From: Impatiens glandulifera
Taxonomy: Eukaryota > Streptophyta > Magnoliopsida > Ericales > Balsaminaceae
Reading direction: 5' to 3'
Assembly: GCF_907164915.1 (NCBI RefSeq)
Contig: NC_061862.1
Coordinates: 88,212,846-88,276,845 of the forward strand
DNA: 64,000 nt
Numbering within the stretch: the stretch's first letter is position 1; each line of letters opens with the position of its first letter. A model generated the notes under the pieces. The model worked only from the letters and a program-made list of their open reading frames with translations. It searched no databases and had not been told where the DNA came from. Both the position numbers and the translations under genes were made by a program. Positions 58,858 to 64,000 of this stretch are shown here, piece after piece.

Positions 58858-60647
58858 ATGTCGACCATAACCAAAGATGTAGTGCTACCGCTATTCCCAC
58901 TTTCTCTAGGGAAAACTACATTGTGTGGAAGAAGAGAGTCCGTGCTCATCTCTCTTCTCTCCATGACGACATGTGGAGTGTCATCACAGATGGTCCTATC
59001 AAGATCGATAAGGAGAAATCCAAATGGACCAGTGAAGAAAAGATGAAGAACAACCTCAACAACATGGCTCTAGATGTTCTGTACAGATCTCTTGATGATA
59101 GCATGTTCAACTATATCATCGAGTGTGATACTGCTAAAGAGGTCTGGGATAGACTCACCCATATGTGTGAGGGAAATGAGCAAACCAAAGAAAACAATAT
59201 CATGGTTTCCACTCAATAGTTTGACTATTTCAAGATGCGTCTTGGTGGAACAATGAACGAGTTCGATACCAGATTCAGCCATATTGTCTCCTCCTTATCT
59301 ATCCTTGGCAAGACCTATAACAATAGGGAGCTTTCTATTAAGGTCATGTGTGCTCTTCTGAGGGAATGTGACATAAAGACGATGGCTATGAGGGAATCCA
59401 AAGATCTCAACAAGATCTCTCTCTTTGACATGTTTGTTGATCTCAAGGCCTACGAGTTCGAGCTGAACTGTAGGATTAAAGAAGATCAATCCACATCCAT
59501 TATCATTGCCAAAGCGCTGGTGACTGTTGAAGAGTCACCAACCGCTTCCGATGTGAAGATGGTAGCGCAACAGCTGAGCAACGACGCCATGTCTCTCTTC
59601 GTGAAGAAGTTTGGCGACTTCATGAAGAAGAGCAATTCTAACTTAAACTCTTCAAATTCAAATGATAATAAGAAATCCAAAGCTAACGTTAAGTGTTAAA
59701 ATTGTGGTATTTTAGGTCATTATCAATTGGAATGCCGAAAGCCTAAGCGTGAAGATAAGAAGGATGATGATAAGGAGCTAAAGGCTCTCATGGAAGGAGA
59801 TGAGAAGAATAGACGAAGAATCCGTGACTCTTACTTCGCATCTAGTGATAGTGATGACGAAAAAGTGTCTTGTTTCATGGCAAGAGAAGATGAAGAATAG
59901 ACTTAGGAAACTGAGGTATTTGACTTCTCTTCTGAAAGATTTTCAAGGAAACAACTGGTAGCTGCACTAAATGACATGGTCATAGAGTACAGAGAGCTAG
60001 TAGAATCCCTAAATGAAACAAAATCATCACCTGAAGTGTCTCAACCAGTTTTACCTCAAACTCTTGAATCAAATGTTTTTGAAAAGATAGTTGCAGAGAT
60101 CTCATCTGAGAATGAGATGCTCAAAGAACATATTCAAACTATTTCTGAAGAAAACAAGAGGTTAAACTATGTTGTTAGTGCATAGACAAGGTCTGGAAAA
60201 GCTGTCAAATATCAAATTAGCATGTTAAAACCTGTTGGATCTAGATCTAGTCTTGGATTTGATAGCAATGACCCAAACCAGTCTTGCAAAAAGTCAAACT
60301 CATCGAACGACAAGCCTAAGCCAATAAGCTTTGTTAAAGGAAGTATGACTGACAGTAAATCTGATCCCATTCATGAAGAAGTAGCTTTTAAGAATGAAAT
60401 TATTTATGTTTCGCCGAATGTTAGCTGGCTAAAAAATAAGTTAGAAGCAACTAACAAGTCTGGCAATCTAAAACCTGACTCAAAGTCAAGGAGTTTTAAA
60501 AGAAAGTCTTCTTCAAAAGCTAAGGGATTAGTGGCTAACAGAAAGTCGTCTGCTAAGTCAAAATCATACGCATTAATCACAACTCAGCATGGGAAATCCA
60601 TTAGAATATGTCAGATATGGATTTCTAAGGGACTAATTGGTCGATGA
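58858..60647 (+). pseudogene. Copia-type gag (UBN2 / zinc-knuckle) pseudogene
   Basis: ATG 58858 (MSTITKDVVLP) is one frame off the main body; an indel near 58890-58910 joins it to 'IPTFSRENYIVWKKRVRAHL', the gag N-terminal block. The body stays in one frame to 60647: 'ALDVLYRSLDDSMFNYI', 'AKEVWDRLTHMCEGNE', 'MNEFDTRFSHIVSSLSILGK', then a CX2CX4HX4C knuckle (NCGILGHYQLEC), a coiled coil (59976-60180) and a Lys/Ser-rich tail. In-frame stops are at 59217 (TAG), 59697 (TAA, inside the knuckle), 59898 (TAG) and 60183 (TAG). Gag would form the particle core. 'IWVPS' shortly after 60647 is the text that usually precedes protease, but pol does not follow. Confidence 0.8.
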
Positions 60648-60649
60648 CC

Positions 60650-61515
60650 CAATTGAATATGGGTACCAAGTTTGTAAATAGTTTCTTATGTAGGTGATGC
60701 AGGAGGGCTGCAGGAAGGAAGCATGGAGAATACTCTTTTGAGTACACAGTTCGGAAGATCAACAATGGCAGTTGCCATTCTAGAAGATTAAATGTTTTTC
60801 TATGTTTTGTATTAAAATACTTTTGGTCCGAAGTATCTCAAAACAGTTGTCTATTCATTTTGTTCATGATGAGAGGGATAAATTATTTTGAAAATTTTAA
60901 GATACTCTCAGACGAAAGGCCTTTATTGGTCTATTAGACGAGGTTGTCTAAAGGAAGAGACCTGTACTTAGACATATCTTTTGCTCACAATCTATGCATC
61001 TAAGTCTATATGTTTTGGTTTAAAACCGGAGCAGTTAGACGTACACGTCTAATGGATGTTAGACGTTTTTACGTCATGAGCAAGAGGATGCTCACGTATA
61101 ACCAAACACACGTCTAATACGTGATGTTCATGTGTAATTAGACGTACACGTCTAATAGACATTAGACGTATATTTTTATGACACGTGATTAGACGCTTGC
61201 GTCTAATAGACCCATGCGTCTAATAGACCCATGCGTCTAATAAACGTTTAGTTTCATAGATGGGTGATGTAAGAAAAACGTCTAACTACGTGTGTATTAG
61301 ACTGATAAAGGACAACTGTCCCACGTGAGGAGATATATGATTTTCCCGCTCAAACATTAAAACAGTCATCTCCTAATAACATGAAGACACGTGTCTTTCA
61401 AGTTAAGAGAGAATGATTAATATACCCTCAATATAATGACGACTCTTTGGAAAGGACGTCTAATTTTAATTGATGGGTCATACCCCTAGAAAACGATGGT
61501 TATCCTATATGACTC
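60650..61515 (+). other. spacer with second TTAGAC/GTCTAA palindrome cluster; pol absent
   Basis: 60925-61300 has ten or so motifs such as 'attagacgtacacgtctaat' and a doubled 'gcgtctaatagaccca'. No protease, integrase, reverse transcriptase or RNase H sequence is seen between gag and the next ORF, though they would need about 3 kb. Confidence 0.7.
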
Positions 61516-61523
61516 TTGATAGT

Positions 61524-61533
61524 CTATATAAGG
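61524..61533 (+). promoter_or_regulatory. TATA-box-like element before the second ORF
   Basis: CTATATAAGG, followed by a leader with CT-rich and A-rich text and an ATG at 61654. The spacing would give a 5'UTR of about 90-100 nt. It suggests a separate transcript for the downstream ORF; this is inference from sequence alone. Confidence 0.5.
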
Positions 61534-61653
61534 ACATTTTTGCATGAGATTGAAAGCTTTTTCTCACTCAAGATTTCTAAGAACCCTATATTACTTTGCT
61601 TTTCTCTCTCAAAAATCTGTGTTAATCTTGTGTCTCTTCATATTCTACTGAAA

Positions 61654-64000
61654 ATGGGAAACAAGAGAATCACGTTGGGACACTGTACTTTGCAGGTTGA
61701 TTTTCCATTGGTTTATTCCTTCGATCAGCAAGAGGTAGTCGATATATTCAGAACCTTCAAGTATTCCGGTCTTGAAAAGTATCTAGGCGGTCCGTTCATC
61801 TTTCATGAGAAGGAAGTTTGGGAGTTCTTTCAAACAACGACAATGGTGGGCGATTCCATTGTAGCAACTGTTAACGGGACAGAGTTCTCTTTCGATAAAG
61901 CCTCTTACGCGGAGTTCTTTGAACTTCTCTCGGAGGGACATACTTTCAACAAGCATCTGTCATCGGAAATAATGGAAGAAATGAAGATGGTTTTATCAGC
62001 CGATGGTTTGGCGATTTGATTAAATAGAAGTAAGAAGGTTCTTAAACCACACATTATTCTGCTAAATGATGTGGTGGCAAAAGCGCTTCAGGGGAAGGCT
62101 GGATCATTCAATCTCTATAGTCAAGATCAATTTGACTATATATGTGCTATCTCAAAGGGGATCCAGGTCAACTGGGCTTCAACGTTGTTTCACAATCTTT
62201 ACTTCTCCATCAACCAGGAGAACAAAGAGAGTATAACCTTTGCTTCCCAACTAAGCCGTTTGTTGGAACATTTGGGGGTCCCTACGGGTGAACCTGAACC
62301 AATAACCTCGACCAGGGTGTACACTGTCTTCACAGTCGCAAACACCCTAGTCAGAATGAAGAATCTTAAAGAAACGCCCTCAGGTGCTTCTAGTAAACAG
62401 ACGGGTGGAAGGTCTGTTACCCGATCTAGACAACCAGCCGCCTCCATTCTGTCGATAGGAGCAAAGAGATCGAAAATAGTCAACGAATCAGAAGCTAGTT
62501 CTACTAGCCTAAGGAGCTCTTCAAAGAAGGATTCTGAAACAGTCGATTCCCCTGTCTCCGACTGCTAGTTAGTTGCAGAGATCTTTAAGGTCATCTGTTT
62601 TAAAAGGTGACAAGTCCAAGGCGCCTAGGGTGTCTAAATCGATGAAGGCGTCATCGAAGGTAACTTCTTCCCAATCTCTGGCCGATGTGCCCAAATTTGA
62701 TGTTCCAGAAATGGAACAAGAAAAACTTGATGATATTCCTGTTAAGGAATCTACTGCAGGACCTGCTATTGAGTCAACTGGTCAAAATATTGAGAAATTT
62801 GACAGGGCTGTGTCCCCTGTTCGCTAATCTGATCTAGTAGCCGCTGGTGCTACAAAGTTCATTCAACCAGAACAAGGTGCAGTTCTTACCCTTGTTACTG
62901 GTGGTACTGCTGAAAAGGCTTCCTCTATTTTTGTCAGAGAACCTTCCGTCTCAAATACTATTTCAAAAGATTCCATGGTAACCGGGAAGATCACTCGAAG
63001 CGAACTCCCTCCTAGAATCTTCAAGAAACCTCTATCTGCTCATGAATTGATGCGCTCTACAAGACAATCCTGTGGAATTGTATTTGTAGAACCAAGACCC
63101 TTTCCAAAATCAGTTGAGATTATTGGAAAGGGGAAGGATATTGTATCTGAAGAAGATGAAGACGTTTCTGAGGCAACATGCATTGTTGACCTCATGATGA
63201 ATCAAGCCAAAGCTTTAGCTGATGAAAAGATAGAAATTTATGACTCTTGGATCCATAACAGATTGTCAATCTAGTTTGATGAGGTCATCACGGGTTCAGG
63301 AATAAGTAGTCAGTGGCGTAAGCTTATATCTAATGAAAAGAAAGTCCTCAAATGGACCAAAACGTCGGAGGTTTCTGAAGCTCTAAAGAGAAAAGATCTT
63401 ATAGAAGCCAATCTAAGAGGAAGAGCTCTCTTTCCTCTTCTTGAAGCCAGAAAAGAAAATTTCAATCCAATTGAGAGAGGTGCTGAAGCGGAAGTGAAGG
63501 CTTTAAAGAGATTAGACGAAATCATGGCTGACTATCTTTCTGTAGTCACTCGGTATGTTGATGGAGCTAACTGCTCAGGAGCTAGCTTTTTCGGTAGTTC
63601 CTCCGATGAAGACAAACCAATGGACATCTCTAATGATCCTGTTGATACAGATGAGCAAGTTGCTGCTCTTCTAATAGAACTTGGAAGTTTCTCTACAGAA
63701 GAAAGACGTCTACTGGCTCAACCTATTATTGAGCAAGATGAAGAACATATTCAAGAGAATCCATCTATGGAAAAAGAAGAAGTTATTCAAGAGCATGATC
63801 AAACTCTTGAAGAAAATGCTGATCAATAGCCCGTTCAAGCTCTTGTAACTCAAGAAAAAGAAGTTGTTGAAGAGCCTGTTCAGGCTCCTGCTACTCATGA
63901 AGAAGAGGTGGTGAAATCCCCTACTGTCAGAACAGAGGGATCTCAAGAAAAAGAGGCTGAAGTCAGTCAGCATGAGGTCGTCAGATCTAAGGGGGAACCA
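61654..64000 (+). pseudogene. large retroelement-associated ORF (Transposase_32-like / env-position ORF), broken, runs off the window
   Basis: From ATG 61654 (MGNKRITLGHCTLQ) the product has a globular N-terminal part: 'EVVDIFRTFKYSGLEKYLGG', 'VWEFFQTTTMVGDSIVATVN', 'FDKASYAEFFELLSEG', then after a TGA at 62017 'VVAKALQGKAGSFNLYS', 'VNWASTLFHNLYFSIN'. This plan resembles the plant 'putative transposon protein' domain and repeated hypothetical proteins of Lamiales, from memory. After a TAG at 62566 the frame shifts by one and continues as a long Ser/Lys/Glu-rich region with coiled-coil potential. Further stops are at 62825 (TAA), 63272 (TAG) and 63827 (TAG), all in the second frame, then 'VVEEPVQAPATHEEEVV'-like repeats to the edge. 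No membrane segment is evident, so an envelope role is doubtful. Function unknown. Confidence 0.55.

Overview
The window reads as nuclear DNA of a flowering plant, most likely a eudicot. It is very AT-rich, full of (TA)n tracts, and contains plant-specific families: a WAT1/EamA transporter with seven exons and GT-AG introns, a DC1-domain relic, FAR1-type and Ulp1-type MULE relics, CACTA (En/Spm) elements, Copia and Gypsy-like LTR fragments, a LINE and tRNA-like SINE heads. The extra ORF at the right end resembles, from memory only, repeated hypothetical proteins of Lamiales genomes; that placement is unverified.

Only two ordinary host genes look intact: the WAT1-related transporter (10852-12404, +, 349 aa) and a short acidic conserved plant protein (29725-30036, -, 103 aa, with a likely 5'UTR intron and a TATA box near 31660). 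Everything else that codes is mobile-element derived or broken.

Layout: 1-5.5 kb holds minisatellites and a rearranged Ulp1-MULE relic (DUF1985-like piece on +, C48 protease tail on -). 6-8.1 kb is a decayed LINE ORF1 on the minus strand. 9.3-9.9 kb is a DC1 pseudogene. 10.8-12.4 kb is the WAT1 gene. 14.6-16.5 kb is a roughly 62-bp minisatellite split by a 1.5-kb foldback element. 16.96-18.07 kb is a near-perfect second copy of bases 1-1105. 18-18.8 kb is a run of tRNA-like repeats carrying a large (TA)n tract. 19.2-20.6 kb is an internally deleted Copia element joined tail-to-tail with an inverted LTR. 22.5-25.2 kb, 45.7-46.6 kb (inverted) and 54.6-57.1 kb are three members of one Gypsy-like LTR family, two of them carrying GGTCCTA-rich arrays. 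33.7-40.1 kb is a complete-ended CACTA element (TSD ATA) with a Transposase_24-type gene and a hAT-like insertion in an intron. 43-45.6 kb is a FAR1-like transposase pseudogene. 46.7-54.4 kb is a second complete-ended CACTA element (TSD TAA) with duplicated Transposase_24 exons. 57.1 kb to the end is a Copia-like element: a 1.7-kb LTR with an array of short TTAGAC/GTCTAA palindromes, PBS, gag broken by stops, no pol, then a second long ORF preceded by its own TATA-like promoter and running off the window.

I do not see a convincing new host defence or metabolic system. The strongest leads are the pol-less Copia-like element with palindrome arrays and a separately promoted ORF, the inverted LTR junction, the 1.1-kb near-identical duplication, and the bias of stop codons toward TAG, which fits decay of methylated CHG sites.
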